Below are positions 35,367-44,084 of a DNA stretch of 64,000 bases, one piece after another. The notes under the pieces were generated by a model, which saw nothing but the letters and a program-made list of their open reading frames with translations, was not told the DNA's origin and made no database searches. The position numbers and the translations under genes are program-made. How positions within the stretch are numbered: position 1 is the first letter of the stretch; every line of letters begins with the position of its first letter. The stretch is from Glaciecola sp. UBA2563. Its GTDB lineage: Bacteria; Pseudomonadota; Gammaproteobacteria; Enterobacterales; Alteromonadaceae. The DNA lies in the NCBI GenBank assembly GCA_002340325.1, contig DDLV01000105.1, positions 1 through 64,000 on the forward strand. The letters are read 5' to 3'.

Positions 35367-36871
35367 TTGTATTTGTTAGATAATTCGTTTAACAATTTTG
35401 CTGTCGATGAAATGGTTTCTTCGTCCGTAACAGGATTGTATGTCGCTTCGAGATTACTCAATAAGTCGTCGCAAATTTTCACATTTGCGATGTAGGGGAG
35501 CTTATTTTCATTTGAGACTTCTTTAGGTGGTACTGCCTCTTGGTAGCGGGAACACATTTTTCCTTTTTCATCAATGATACCAATCACCGTAAATTCGTCG
35601 GTTCCTCTTTTTCTCCTTATTACTCTTATTTTCATGCTGTTTTTTTTGTTTGGGTCGTAGGTTGTATCGAACACTTCAAATGCTTCTTTCTCCGTGTTAG
35701 GGGCGATCCCAGCGACTAAATCACGGAACTTTTTCGTAGGTCCGCAATTAGAATTTAGTTTACATTCTGGGTCTGAAGATGCTGCATTCGGATAGGATGA
35801 TTTGAGATAACTATAAAAAAGATACATCGTTGTTATTTCTGCCAAGTCTGCCTGAAAGGTTGGTTGCTCCATGCGAGCGTCAAGCCGCCATCCCGGAAAT
35901 AAAGACACTTCACCCGGCGTTCGTTCGTAGTCTTTGGTTATTGTAAATGTTAATGCAATTAGGGCTAAGGCAATGATCGTTAAAACCCGCAGTCTAGCTT
36001 TTTTGCCCGATAAGCTGTGATGATAGGACATGGCACTGACCGGCGATAAAACAAAAAGTACCGCCTGAATGACGAAGTATATATGGAGGATTATGATAAA
36101 AATCGCATCGCCGAAGCTAAGATGGGGTGCGTAGTCTGAACCAAACGAAAAAAAGGCGTCTAGCACGATGGCTATCGTCATCAATCCGGCAATTTTCCAA
36201 TAAGGTGCGTATTCGGTCCTTGCTCTGGTCAGCATACCAATGATCGAGCCACCGAGATTGGGTTCGTTTTCCCAATAGAATTTGCGCATTTCTATTGTTC
36301 TATCTAAAACATCTTCAATTACGGGTATGTTGGTAAGTGCAGGGTAGCGCTCAACGATTTTATCCAGCGATGTAAATAGCCCCGAGGCAACAAGAATGAA
36401 TACAAGAAACAGCACGAATTCGTCACTTTCGAACAACACCATGGCCATGGTAAACAGAATGCATCCCGCAAAAAACTGGATGATTCGTAAGGGTGCCGCT
36501 AGTTTCTTCAGAAGTGTTGGTTTTTCTTTTGCCCACGGTGCAATGTCATCTTCAGATTTCGTGAATCGCTCTGGAAATTCGATGAACTCCTCGGTGATAT
36601 GTGCATTAACAGTTTTAACAAATCGTGGGAGTAAAAATGCATCAACAATTATTCCGACAAATAAAACAGCGATAGCTTCTAATTCATATCCGCCAAACCC
36701 AATCAAGATAAACCACAACACGAAAAAGTAGAGAGCAAACGATATCCACTTTCTCAGGTATAAACGATGGAAACCAAAGAATCCTGTCAAGGCGAGAAGT
36801 AAATATGCCACTTTTAAAGATTTTAACGGAGGTTCATGCAAAGGGAAAGACGGAGGCATTTTGTCTCGCAT
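35363..36871 (-). CDS. TM2-domain membrane protein of unknown function
   Basis: 502 residues. A TM2 domain at ~18-85 is seen (VAYLLLALTGFFGFHRLYLRK, then SFALYFFVLWFILIGFGG), with the GxxGxHRxYL turn between two helices. More membrane pairs follow at ~130-165, 225-245, 250-275 and 295-310. The last ~170 residues are soluble and contain two cysteines in DPECKLNSNCGPTK plus CSRYQE and ICDDL. The second half matches nothing I recognise. Convergent with the PEP-CTERM-like gene with overlapping stop codons. Confidence 0.75.
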   Translation of the reverse strand: MRDKMPPSFPLHEPPLKSLKVAYLLLALTGFFGFHRLYLRKWISFALYFFVLWFILIGFGGYELEAIAVLFVGIIVDAFLLPRFVKTVNAHITEEFIEFPERFTKSEDDIAPWAKEKPTLLKKLAAPLRIIQFFAGCILFTMAMVLFESDEFVLFLVFILVASGLFTSLDKIVERYPALTNIPVIEDVLDRTIEMRKFYWENEPNLGGSIIGMLTRARTEYAPYWKIAGLMTIAIVLDAFFSFGSDYAPHLSFGDAIFIIILHIYFVIQAVLFVLSPVSAMSYHHSLSGKKARLRVLTIIALALIALTFTITKDYERTPGEVSLFPGWRLDARMEQPTFQADLAEITTMYLFYSYLKSSYPNAASSDPECKLNSNCGPTKKFRDLVAGIAPNTEKEAFEVFDTTYDPNKKNSMKIRVIRRKRGTDEFTVIGIIDEKGKMCSRYQEAVPPKEVSNENKLPYIANVKICDDLLSNLEATYNPVTDEETISSTAKLLNELSNKYN

Positions 36872-36998
36872 AACATATCCATTGTTGTTATGTCACTATT
36901 TGTAATAGGTAGCATAGCACAGACAAATAGATTTCAGCGTAGCCTAATATAGTCGCTTACACTTCAATTTCAGCTATCTTGAGTTCGTTTATTCGGTC

Positions 36999-38087
36999 CT
37001 ATTTATTCACATTAGGCCAAGATTTGTTTCGGCCATTTTCTTTTGCTTGATAAAGTGCTTTATCCGCCATGTTGATCGAATGTTCAACATTGCCGTTTAA
37101 TTCGACTTCATCAATACCAATACTTATGGTGACCTTGACGGTATGTTCTTGATAAATAAAATTGTGTGAACTTATTATTTTTCTTAACTTTTCAGAAATC
37201 AAAAAAGCATCATATAACGTTGTTTCTGGTAGCAAAAACAAAAACTCTTCGCCGCCCCATCTTGCCAACTTATCTTGCTTTCTTATACTATTTTTTAGCA
37301 AATTTGAAATTTCTATCAAAATAAAATCACCAACATCATGACCATATTGGTCATTTATCGCTTTGAAATGATCAATATCGCATAACAAAAAACTCATTGG
37401 CTTTTGTGTTCTAGTAAATCGGTGATACTCGTGAACAATAAATTGTCGCATGCCTCTACGATTGGGTAATTTTGTTAATGAATCTCGCATTGCCTGTGTT
37501 TCATATTTATCACTTAATGTTTGAATGCGTTCAATCGATTGTTGTCTGACATGTTCATAAAAGCCGAACAAAACGGTTACGGTTAAAAAAGAAACAAATA
37601 AGCGCGATTTAAGCGTAGGGTCGTAATAAGTGGATAGTAAAAAATCATATGGTAAAAAGAACATACAAAATACGATCGTTATAAAACTCATCAACAACAA
37701 ACGAGCAACCCTGCCTTTGCTAAAATAAAAAATAATGGGTGGAACGGTATACATCCAAAGCGGCCCAGTATTTTGGTTGCCTCCTGTATAAATCAAAATC
37801 AACACTAAAACGATACAAGAGTGCAGAATGATGGCTTCTGGAATTTTGTTTTGTTTATCTTTAACAAAATAACTTGTACAAAAAAGCAAACTGCCTAGAA
37901 ACATCGGAATTAAAACAGGAATATCGCCATGTGCATATGCGATAAATGATGAAACAAAAGTGATTAAAAAACCGATTAAGGAAAATGCATTTGTCACCAT
38001 TATCCGCTGACCCAAATCGGTTTGGGTATTTTCAGTTATCCCGAATGTTATTATTTTTTTTAAAAAACCTATCAGATTAAGTTTCAT
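36999..38087 (-). CDS. Membrane-bound diguanylate cyclase
   Basis: 362 residues. Six hydrophobic helices fill residues ~30-190 and serve as a membrane sensor. The GGDEF domain starts at MRDSLTKLPNRRGMRQFI. It has the substrate helix FKAINDQYGHDVGDFIL and an intact active-site loop RWGGEEF, so the enzyme should make c-di-GMP. No RxxD product-inhibition site is obvious at the usual place (KLARWGGEEF has no RxxD five residues before). Monocistronic. Confidence 0.92.
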   Translation of the reverse strand: MKLNLIGFLKKIITFGITENTQTDLGQRIMVTNAFSLIGFLITFVSSFIAYAHGDIPVLIPMFLGSLLFCTSYFVKDKQNKIPEAIILHSCIVLVLILIYTGGNQNTGPLWMYTVPPIIFYFSKGRVARLLLMSFITIVFCMFFLPYDFLLSTYYDPTLKSRLFVSFLTVTVLFGFYEHVRQQSIERIQTLSDKYETQAMRDSLTKLPNRRGMRQFIVHEYHRFTRTQKPMSFLLCDIDHFKAINDQYGHDVGDFILIEISNLLKNSIRKQDKLARWGGEEFLFLLPETTLYDAFLISEKLRKIISSHNFIYQEHTVKVTISIGIDEVELNGNVEHSINMADKALYQAKENGRNKSWPNVNK

Positions 38088-38453
38088 CTGTAATTTTTAA
38101 CACCAAAACAATCGCATCGTTATTGCTCAACGAGATAGAATTGAAAATGAGTTGATGCTTTATTGTCGGTCTTTTCAGCCCTAGTTTGGTATTACATTAA
38201 ATAACCCATTATCCAACAATATAGTCAGTCTTAAAAAGTTGTTGAGCAAGCTCACAGTTGATGACTATTATTGGCCATGGACTTTTAATTCTGCATCAAG
38301 AATAAGGATAATAAGGGCGAAGTTCGTCGAGGCTAGAAGTTATGATTCTTTACCAATACGCTGGCTATAAGAATCTACACGTGTATTTCAAAACGGTATG
38401 TTTACTACTGCAATAGTTAGAATTTTTAGAAATCATTTATGGTAAGCGGTTTA
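38088..38453. other. Intergenic region without recognisable gene
   Basis: About 370 bases between the cyclase start and the DUF2853 terminator. Both neighbours are on the minus strand, so the cyclase promoter should lie here. No reading frame, RNA gene or strong repeat was seen. A short complementary pair (TTGCTCAAC near 38136 and GTTGAGCAA near 38243) is the only structure noticed. Confidence 0.4.
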
Positions 38454-38482
38454 ACAAAAATTAGCCCCATAAAAAGGGGCTA
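38454..38482 (-). terminator. Rho-independent terminator of the DUF2853 gene
   Basis: Reading the minus strand, TAGCCCC (38476-38482) pairs with GGGGCTA (38462-38468) across a 7-base loop and is followed by ATTTTTGTT. It lies ~30 bases after the stop codon. Confidence 0.85.
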
Positions 38483-38511
38483 TAACAGATATTCTAAGAG
38501 GGATTTTGTTT

Positions 38512-38853
38512 TTACGAAAATAAACTTTCTTTACCCAAGTCAGTTACCAACAAATACGCTAATACAGCCCGATATTTTCGCGGGTTTGATTTGCCAATGA
38601 TTTCAATTACTCGATCGTAAGCTGCATCGACCTCAGCTTCATCAGAAATGCCAAGTTTCTTCATGACAAAATTTTCTTTTAGTGTTTTGACTTCTGCTTT
38701 ATCAGATGCCGCAACAATTTCGCCATCCGCATTATAGATAGATGGTCCCATCGCTTTTGTCACAGCTCTTAACAAGTCTTGGTCAGCAGTTACACCACAT
38801 TTTTCCGACAATGATTTGGTATATAAAGCGACTTTATCGTCTAACTTACTCAT
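38512..38853 (-). CDS. DUF2853 family protein
   Basis: 113 residues from ATG 38853 (MSKLDDKVALYTK), with AAGGA seven bases upstream. An in-frame GTG at 38874 would overlap that binding site. The family features LLRAVTKAMGPSIYNADGE, FVMKKLGI and SNPRKYRAVLAYLL are present. DUF2853 proteins are small, helical and cytoplasmic with no known activity. Confidence 0.88.
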   Translation of the reverse strand: MSKLDDKVALYTKSLSEKCGVTADQDLLRAVTKAMGPSIYNADGEIVAASDKAEVKTLKENFVMKKLGISDEAEVDAAYDRVIEIIGKSNPRKYRAVLAYLLVTDLGKESLFS

Positions 38854-38923
38854 AGGTAGGTCCTTTTTGTACACGTTTTATAATTTTACAATACATATTT
38901 TTAACATATGTGCTCTGAATAAT

Positions 38924-39109
38924 ATGTTGAAACTCAAAATTTGGCAAACACCATTGTTTGAAGGGATCGTTATTCTTGGTGTTTTAGCTATTGCGGCTGC
39001 GCAAGATCTTTCCCAAAGGCTATACCTATAACCAGAAGTGCGGTGTGTATTACATCAACAGAGAAAATGGAAACCCAGCAGAGATTGTCGCGGAGATTGA
39101 TGAGTGTTA
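38924..39109 (+). pseudogene. Possible frameshifted small gene
   Basis: A 35-codon frame from ATG 38924 begins MLKLKIWQTPLFEGIVILGVLAIAAA, which looks like a single membrane span, then stops at 39031. A second frame running to the TAA at 39107-39109 reads KIFPKGYTYNQKCGVYYIN, then RENGNPAEIVAEIDEC, which has protein-like composition. The two together could be one broken ~62-residue gene. Evidence is composition only and weak. Confidence 0.25.
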
Positions 39110-39693
39110 ACACAGCTCCACGAACTTTAACGATTTGTCAGGAGTATTTCCTAAAATTATTAAAGCGTAACAAACTTCGATTGGCATTCAACTTGCTCTT
39201 TCGTACAACAAGACAACAAACAACCAACTTTTTGACAATGAGAAGCACAGTTTATTTAAGCAAGGCCAATGTCCCATTCTCCAAGCAAGATCTCGATACA
39301 CTCGTGGCTATATCTGAACGCAGAAACAAGCTGATTGATATCACGGGGTATCTATGTTTTTTCAACAATCGTTTTTTCCAGTACATCGAAGGTCAAGAAG
39401 ATGACGTTGAAATGCTGATGGAAAAAATACGCGCTGATACTCGTCACCGCATCCTCTATGAATCTGATATAGAAGAAATTGATCGAAGGGCTTTTACCAG
39501 CTGGTCTATGAAACAATTGAAAACTAAAGAGTTATCGATCGTCGGTCTAGAGGCTTGCATAGAACAGAGCATGCATTACATCAATAAAAACTATTACGAC
39601 AAGCTGCGCTGTGATATGTATTTGTGGCAGCAAGTTAGAAAGGCGTCATTGATAAAAGATGTCAAAAAAATGGTCCGCTATTCGGCTGTTTAG
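39100..39693 (+). CDS. BLUF-domain blue-light photoreceptor
   Basis: 197 residues from ATG 39100, chosen because GGAGA sits four bases before it; ATG 39238 (directly before the domain) lacks a binding site. The BLUF domain (~47-140) keeps the flavin-switch residues with canonical spacing: Tyr52 in VYLSKA, Asn76 in ERRNKLIDITG, Gln94 in RFFQYIEG (24 and 18 apart, as in AppA). RADTRHRILYESDIEEIDRRAF is also family-typical, and W118-like Trp in FTSWSM is present. A basic 46-residue N-terminal tail and a ~50-residue helical tail flank it. No EAL domain; a short BLUF signalling through a partner protein is likely. Confidence 0.88.
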   Translation: MSVNTAPRTLTICQEYFLKLLKRNKLRLAFNLLFRTTRQQTTNFLTMRSTVYLSKANVPFSKQDLDTLVAISERRNKLIDITGYLCFFNNRFFQYIEGQEDDVEMLMEKIRADTRHRILYESDIEEIDRRAFTSWSMKQLKTKELSIVGLEACIEQSMHYINKNYYDKLRCDMYLWQQVRKASLIKDVKKMVRYSAV

Positions 39694-39723
39694 GGGTTAC
39701 ATAGAGACGCGTACGTCAACCAA

Positions 39724-41226
39724 TCAAAAAATCAGGCTTTCTTTATGCGTCTTGAACTTGGCAGTGAAGTTGCCAATAAAGCGCTGCATCTGAGTAAACT
39801 GCGTCGGTGTTTTATACACCTTCTCAGTCGCTTGATAAGCGCCATAACCAGAGAGCAAGCAGTACCATGAAACAGCAGGGTGATGCGACAGCATATTACT
39901 TTCTTGCAACACGGGCGTTATGTCTTTCCCTTTATGCCATGTGTCCAAGAGATATCGCAAGCGATCCGAGATATTCTGATTTTGTGAATTTGCTAACCAG
40001 TATTCGCTGTCCGCTCTAGTATTCATCTTGTAATGCGCCACAATGTAGTCGCGTATCCCATTGTAGCGTTCTGTAACGTGATTGTTGTATTTTTGGACAT
40101 CGTCTGGTGAAAACTTACCACCCTTATAAAAATGAATAAAAGCGCCTAGCGAATCTAACACCAAATGCAAAGCAGTGGCTTCTAAAGGTTCAATGAAGCC
40201 TTGGCTCAGTCCTATTGCAATTACATTGTTTTTCCAGTGCTGTTTGGCTTGACCCACTTTCATTTTTAAGTGTTTCGCAGGTGTGCTATCTGGTGAATGA
40301 AGTATTGCGCGAAGCTCTTTCTCTGCATCATTTGAGTCGATAAAATCTGATGAAAATACGTACCCGTTACCCCAACGATTTGTCAATGGAATGCGCCACA
40401 TCCATCCGTTAGAAAGCGCGGTGGCTTGCGTTTCAGCTTTGCAAAAATCGTTTTCAAGAGGAGACGGTATTGCAACTGCGCGATCTGCCATCAAATTGTC
40501 GGTGAAGCTGTCAAATCCGACGGCGAGGTGTTTTTGCAGTAGAAGCGCGCTAAAGCCAGATGCATCAATAAAAAAATCTCCGGCTACCACCTGGTTTGTA
40601 TCAAGCAGCAGTGTCGTAACATTTCCATTTGGGTTAGATATAACTTCGACGACCTTTGCATCTATAGCATGAATACCCTTATCGACGCCTATTTCACTTA
40701 AAAATGTGCCAAGTTTTGAAGAGTCAAAATGATAGGCATAATTTAATATCACTTGTTGACCGGGTTTAGTTTTTGGTGAAAGTCCTTGTTCGGCTAATTT
40801 CATTGATAAAAAGAATTCATCAGGATTGATAGGAAGGTTTTCACCGCGATGACGCTGTAAACAATGCAGCAAAAAGACGCTAGCAGTTTGTTGGTCAATG
40901 GGCGAGGGGAACGGATGAAAGTATCGATTGGTTTTTGTATGGCGAGTCCAATTAATAAAACTAATGCCAGTTTTGTAAGTGGCTGAGCATCTGGGCATCC
41001 ACTCAGACTCGTCGATATCCAACATATTAAAAAACTGTTTAAGATGAGGTGTAGAACCCTCACCGACACCAATAATACCGATTTCTTTGCTCTCGATAAG
41101 GGTGATTTCAAAATGATCGATGGGCAAGTGATGGCGTAAATAATTTGCTGCAATCCAACCGGCGCTACCGCCACCTAATACAACAATTCGTCTACGCTTA
41201 ATGTTATTCATTGAATACGATTGCAT
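39724..41226 (-). CDS. Flavin-dependent tryptophan-halogenase-like protein
   Basis: 500 residues. The FAD motif GGGSAGW is at 18-24, GVGEGSTPHL at 53-62, the halogenase lysine K85 lies in ATYKTGISFINW, the hallmark WxWxIP is W275-M-W277-R-I-P280, and the PrnA-type Glu lies in GFIEPLEATAL near 340. All key residues of FAD halogenases are present, so it may use FADH2 and O2 to make HOCl or HOBr and halogenate an aromatic or other substrate. The substrate is unknown. It is divergent from an MFS sugar transporter with a LacI gene next door, the setting in which many alteromonad homologues occur. Confidence 0.87.
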   Translation of the reverse strand: MQSYSMNNIKRRRIVVLGGGSAGWIAANYLRHHLPIDHFEITLIESKEIGIIGVGEGSTPHLKQFFNMLDIDESEWMPRCSATYKTGISFINWTRHTKTNRYFHPFPSPIDQQTASVFLLHCLQRHRGENLPINPDEFFLSMKLAEQGLSPKTKPGQQVILNYAYHFDSSKLGTFLSEIGVDKGIHAIDAKVVEVISNPNGNVTTLLLDTNQVVAGDFFIDASGFSALLLQKHLAVGFDSFTDNLMADRAVAIPSPLENDFCKAETQATALSNGWMWRIPLTNRWGNGYVFSSDFIDSNDAEKELRAILHSPDSTPAKHLKMKVGQAKQHWKNNVIAIGLSQGFIEPLEATALHLVLDSLGAFIHFYKGGKFSPDDVQKYNNHVTERYNGIRDYIVAHYKMNTRADSEYWLANSQNQNISDRLRYLLDTWHKGKDITPVLQESNMLSHHPAVSWYCLLSGYGAYQATEKVYKTPTQFTQMQRFIGNFTAKFKTHKESLIF

Positions 41227-41249
41227 AGGGTTAGTCTAAACATGGGTAT

Positions 41250-41261
41250 GATTGTACAATC
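41250..41261. promoter_or_regulatory. 12-bp perfect palindrome between halogenase and transporter
   Basis: GATTGTACAATC is self-complementary and lies in the divergent control region, 24 bases upstream of the halogenase ATG. It could be an operator for a dimeric repressor, though its TA centre differs from the CG centre usual for LacI-family sites. Confidence 0.3.
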
Positions 41262-41335
41262 GTGCAATACAAGAAAAAACAAAAATTAAACAAATATTTT
41301 ACATGAGCGCGCATAGACAACCGCCCAATGTAATC

Positions 41336-41354
41336 CTCCCAGAATAATTGGGAG
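41336..41354 (+). promoter_or_regulatory. Stem-loop in the MFS gene leader
   Basis: CTCCCA (41336-41341) pairs with TGGGAG (41349-41354) across seven bases. It ends 15 bases before the ATG at 41370 and so could affect ribosome loading of the transporter mRNA. Confidence 0.35.
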
Positions 41355-41369
41355 TCTCTGGAACACACG

Positions 41370-42830
41370 ATGAATAAACAACAACCGCCGCTCAGTTTTT
41401 GGCAAATATGGAACGTAAGTTTTGGCTTCCTAGGTGTGCAATTTGGGTTTGCATTGCAGAACGCAAATGCCAGCAGAATCTTACAAGACCTCGGCGCTGA
41501 TCCCCACTCACTGTCATTTTTTTGGTTGGTAGCTCCCCTTATGGGGCTTATTGTGCAGCCATTTGTGGGCGCCGCATCGGATAGAACGTGGAATCGAATA
41601 GGACGACGTCGCCCCTTCATCTTAGCTGGTGCAATCGCTGCGGCAATAGGGATGTGTTTAATGCCAAATGCCAGCCTTTTTGTCGCGTTTATCCTGCCAA
41701 TTGTGTTCGGTGTAGGTATGCTGGCGCTAATGGATGCAGCTTTCAATGTATGTTTCCAACCCTTTCGCGCACTCGTTTCGGATATGGTGCCCGCAAAACA
41801 ACGGAATGTTGGATACTCCGTTCAAACATTGTTGATCAATATAGGCGCTGTCGTAGGTTCCATTTTACCGTTTTTGTTAACCAACGTTATCGGTCTGGAC
41901 AATGTGTCACAACCTGGCGAAGTGGCACAAACTGTTATTTGGTCTTTTTATATTGGCGCCACTGTTTTGTTGGGATCCGTAATATGGACTGTTATTCGAA
42001 CTAAAGAATATCCTCCAGAAGAGTATTACGCTTATAAAGGCATGGATGCTGCCGAGGTTAAAAAGCAGCTGGCAGAAAAAAAAGATATTGGTGAAAGACT
42101 AAAGAATTTCTTCGACTTAGTTATCAATATGCCGACGATAATGAAACGACTTGCTGTAGTGCAATTTTTCTCTTGGTTTGCATTGTTTATTATGTGGGTA
42201 TATACAAATAATGCGATAGCACAGCATATTTGGGGTATCGATCCTCAGTGGTTCAGTCCTTCTTACGCAGAATCAATGGGTGGATTACCTTCTGATATTG
42301 CGGCTGCAAGAGGTGCTGCAGGTGATTGGGTTGGAATATTGTTTGCCGGATATTCCTTATTCGCTGCTATTTTTGCGGTATTTTTAACAAAGTTAGCAAA
42401 CACCTTTGGCCGAAAGCTCGTATTTTCTGCGTCGTTGTTACTCGGTGGTGTTAGCTACATCAGCTTTTTATTCTTTCAAGACTTAACAATGGTCGATGTC
42501 AATCTGCTTATAACGCAAGTAACCGTGCCCAAAGGTGCTGTGTATTTATTAATTCCGATGATCGGGGTCGGTATTGCGTGGGCGGCTATTCTCGCCATGC
42601 CGTATGCAATGCTTGCCGGCGCATTACCCGCCGACAAAACCGGGATTTATATGGGGATATTTAACTTTACGATAGCAATGCCTCAGATTATCAGCGCGCT
42701 AACGGCAGGTTTGATATTAAAATTCGTATTTAATAGCTCACCGATCCATATGATAATGTTAGCAGGTGTCCTGATGATCTGCGCCGCCATCAGCGTGACG
42801 TTTGTTAACGAAGATCCAGAGAATGCTTGA
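41370..42830 (+). CDS. MFS sugar transporter (maltose/sucrose-type, GPH/SLC45-like)
   Basis: 486 residues and about twelve membrane helices. The opening PLSFWQIWNVSFGFLGVQFG and QNANASRILQDLGAD, the loop AASDRTWNRIGRRRPFILAG (MFS signature between helices 2 and 3) and TNAIGL-type helices match the alteromonad maltose/alpha-glucoside permeases. It should import disaccharides released by the GH13/GH31 enzymes. Divergent from the halogenase and convergent with the LacI-family regulator gene. Confidence 0.88.
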   Translation: MNKQQPPLSFWQIWNVSFGFLGVQFGFALQNANASRILQDLGADPHSLSFFWLVAPLMGLIVQPFVGAASDRTWNRIGRRRPFILAGAIAAAIGMCLMPNASLFVAFILPIVFGVGMLALMDAAFNVCFQPFRALVSDMVPAKQRNVGYSVQTLLINIGAVVGSILPFLLTNVIGLDNVSQPGEVAQTVIWSFYIGATVLLGSVIWTVIRTKEYPPEEYYAYKGMDAAEVKKQLAEKKDIGERLKNFFDLVINMPTIMKRLAVVQFFSWFALFIMWVYTNNAIAQHIWGIDPQWFSPSYAESMGGLPSDIAAARGAAGDWVGILFAGYSLFAAIFAVFLTKLANTFGRKLVFSASLLLGGVSYISFLFFQDLTMVDVNLLITQVTVPKGAVYLLIPMIGVGIAWAAILAMPYAMLAGALPADKTGIYMGIFNFTIAMPQIISALTAGLILKFVFNSSPIHMIMLAGVLMICAAISVTFVNEDPENA

Positions 42831-42843
42831 TGAAAGAGTATTT

Positions 42844-43860
42844 TTAATTGCCGCTACTTTTTCTAACAATAAGTTCAGGCTTTAATAAAATATCAGAGAC
42901 TTCTTCATCATTGAGCATTAAAAGTAGGTTTTTTACGAGAAGCTCACCCGCGTCAATTGTATTTTGTGACACTGTGGTCAAAGGTGGCGTGAAAAATTCA
43001 CTTATCTGAATGTTGTCATATCCTACAACAGCGATATCTTCAGGTACTTTTATCTCTCTTTCTTGCAGCGCTCTGATACACCCTAATGCAATTAAATCAC
43101 TGGCGCAAAAAATTGCGTCGGGTATCGCACGATTGATAAGGTTAAGCGTAGCGTCATAACCTGAGTTCTCAATAGAGATGGCGTCTTCTTTTATGATGTC
43201 TTCTGAGGAAAGTCCATTATCCTCTAGTGCCGCGATACAGCCGAGAAATCTTGCCTGCAACTCTGGCGCACTGTCATCAGTTAAACCAACAAAAGCAAAA
43301 TTTTTGCGGCCTAATTGTAAAAGGTGCTCGGTTGCCATATATCCACCTTTAAAATTATCAGAACCAACCGTAATACCTGGATGCTTCAAATCCGGCGCGC
43401 CCCAGCGTGTGAAACGTATATCTTGCTCTTCTAGTTGTTCGAGCTTGTGCTCGTATTCTGTGTATGAGCCGTAACCCAGCAATATCAATCCATCAGCTTT
43501 GCTCGAATCTTTATATACAGCGTGCCAGTCATCGTTCAGATTTTGAAACGATACAAGCAAGTCATATCCCGCTTCAGTAGTTGCTTTTGTAATACTAGCC
43601 AACATGCTAATAAAAAAGGGGTTTATTAAAGAATCGTCACTCGTTGGATCTTCGAACAACAGTAGCGCGAGTGTTTGGCTGCGTTGTTTTCGCAGATTAC
43701 TGGCGTTTTTATCAACCTTGTAATTAAGCTCTTCTGCTATTTTTTTAATTCGATCTCGTGTTTCCTGATTTACCAAAGGACTATCACTCAATGCGCGAGA
43801 CACAGTTGATTGTGATACTCCTGCCATATGAGCAATGTCAAAAGAGGTAGCTTTTTTCAT
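42844..43860 (-). CDS. LacI-family transcriptional regulator
   Basis: 338 residues. The helix-turn-helix at 4-25 reads TSFDIAHMAGVSQSTVSRALS, followed by the hinge helix (YKVDKNASNLRKQRS). The effector-binding domain is of the periplasmic-binding fold with NPFFISMLASITKATTEAGYD and the late block AVVGYDNIQISEFFTPPLTTVSQ. It likely senses an alpha-glucoside and controls the neighbouring transporter and halogenase, and perhaps the GH13/GH31 operon. Effector and operator are not proven. Confidence 0.93.
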   Translation of the reverse strand: MKKATSFDIAHMAGVSQSTVSRALSDSPLVNQETRDRIKKIAEELNYKVDKNASNLRKQRSQTLALLLFEDPTSDDSLINPFFISMLASITKATTEAGYDLLVSFQNLNDDWHAVYKDSSKADGLILLGYGSYTEYEHKLEQLEEQDIRFTRWGAPDLKHPGITVGSDNFKGGYMATEHLLQLGRKNFAFVGLTDDSAPELQARFLGCIAALEDNGLSSEDIIKEDAISIENSGYDATLNLINRAIPDAIFCASDLIALGCIRALQEREIKVPEDIAVVGYDNIQISEFFTPPLTTVSQNTIDAGELLVKNLLLMLNDEEVSDILLKPELIVRKSSGN

Positions 43861-44084
43861 GAAACACCAGCTTTTTTGTTTTTATTTGACTTAAGTTTAT
43901 ACATCAGCTTGATATTGTAGTCCAAGATTTAATGTTTTTTTTAACATTTAACGGGGGTTGTTATTCAAATCTATGTCATGATTTATTGAAGTGATATACT
44001 CTTCCGACAGTAACGTAAATCAGGGCCTGTTTTCATTCATATATTGCAATTCAACAGTCCCTCGCACAACAGGATTTTAACTCT

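Noticed and set aside
41231..41746. 171-codon minus-strand frame over the MFS gene start
   Set aside because: Overlaps the clearly coding MFS frame and the control region; composition is not protein-like.
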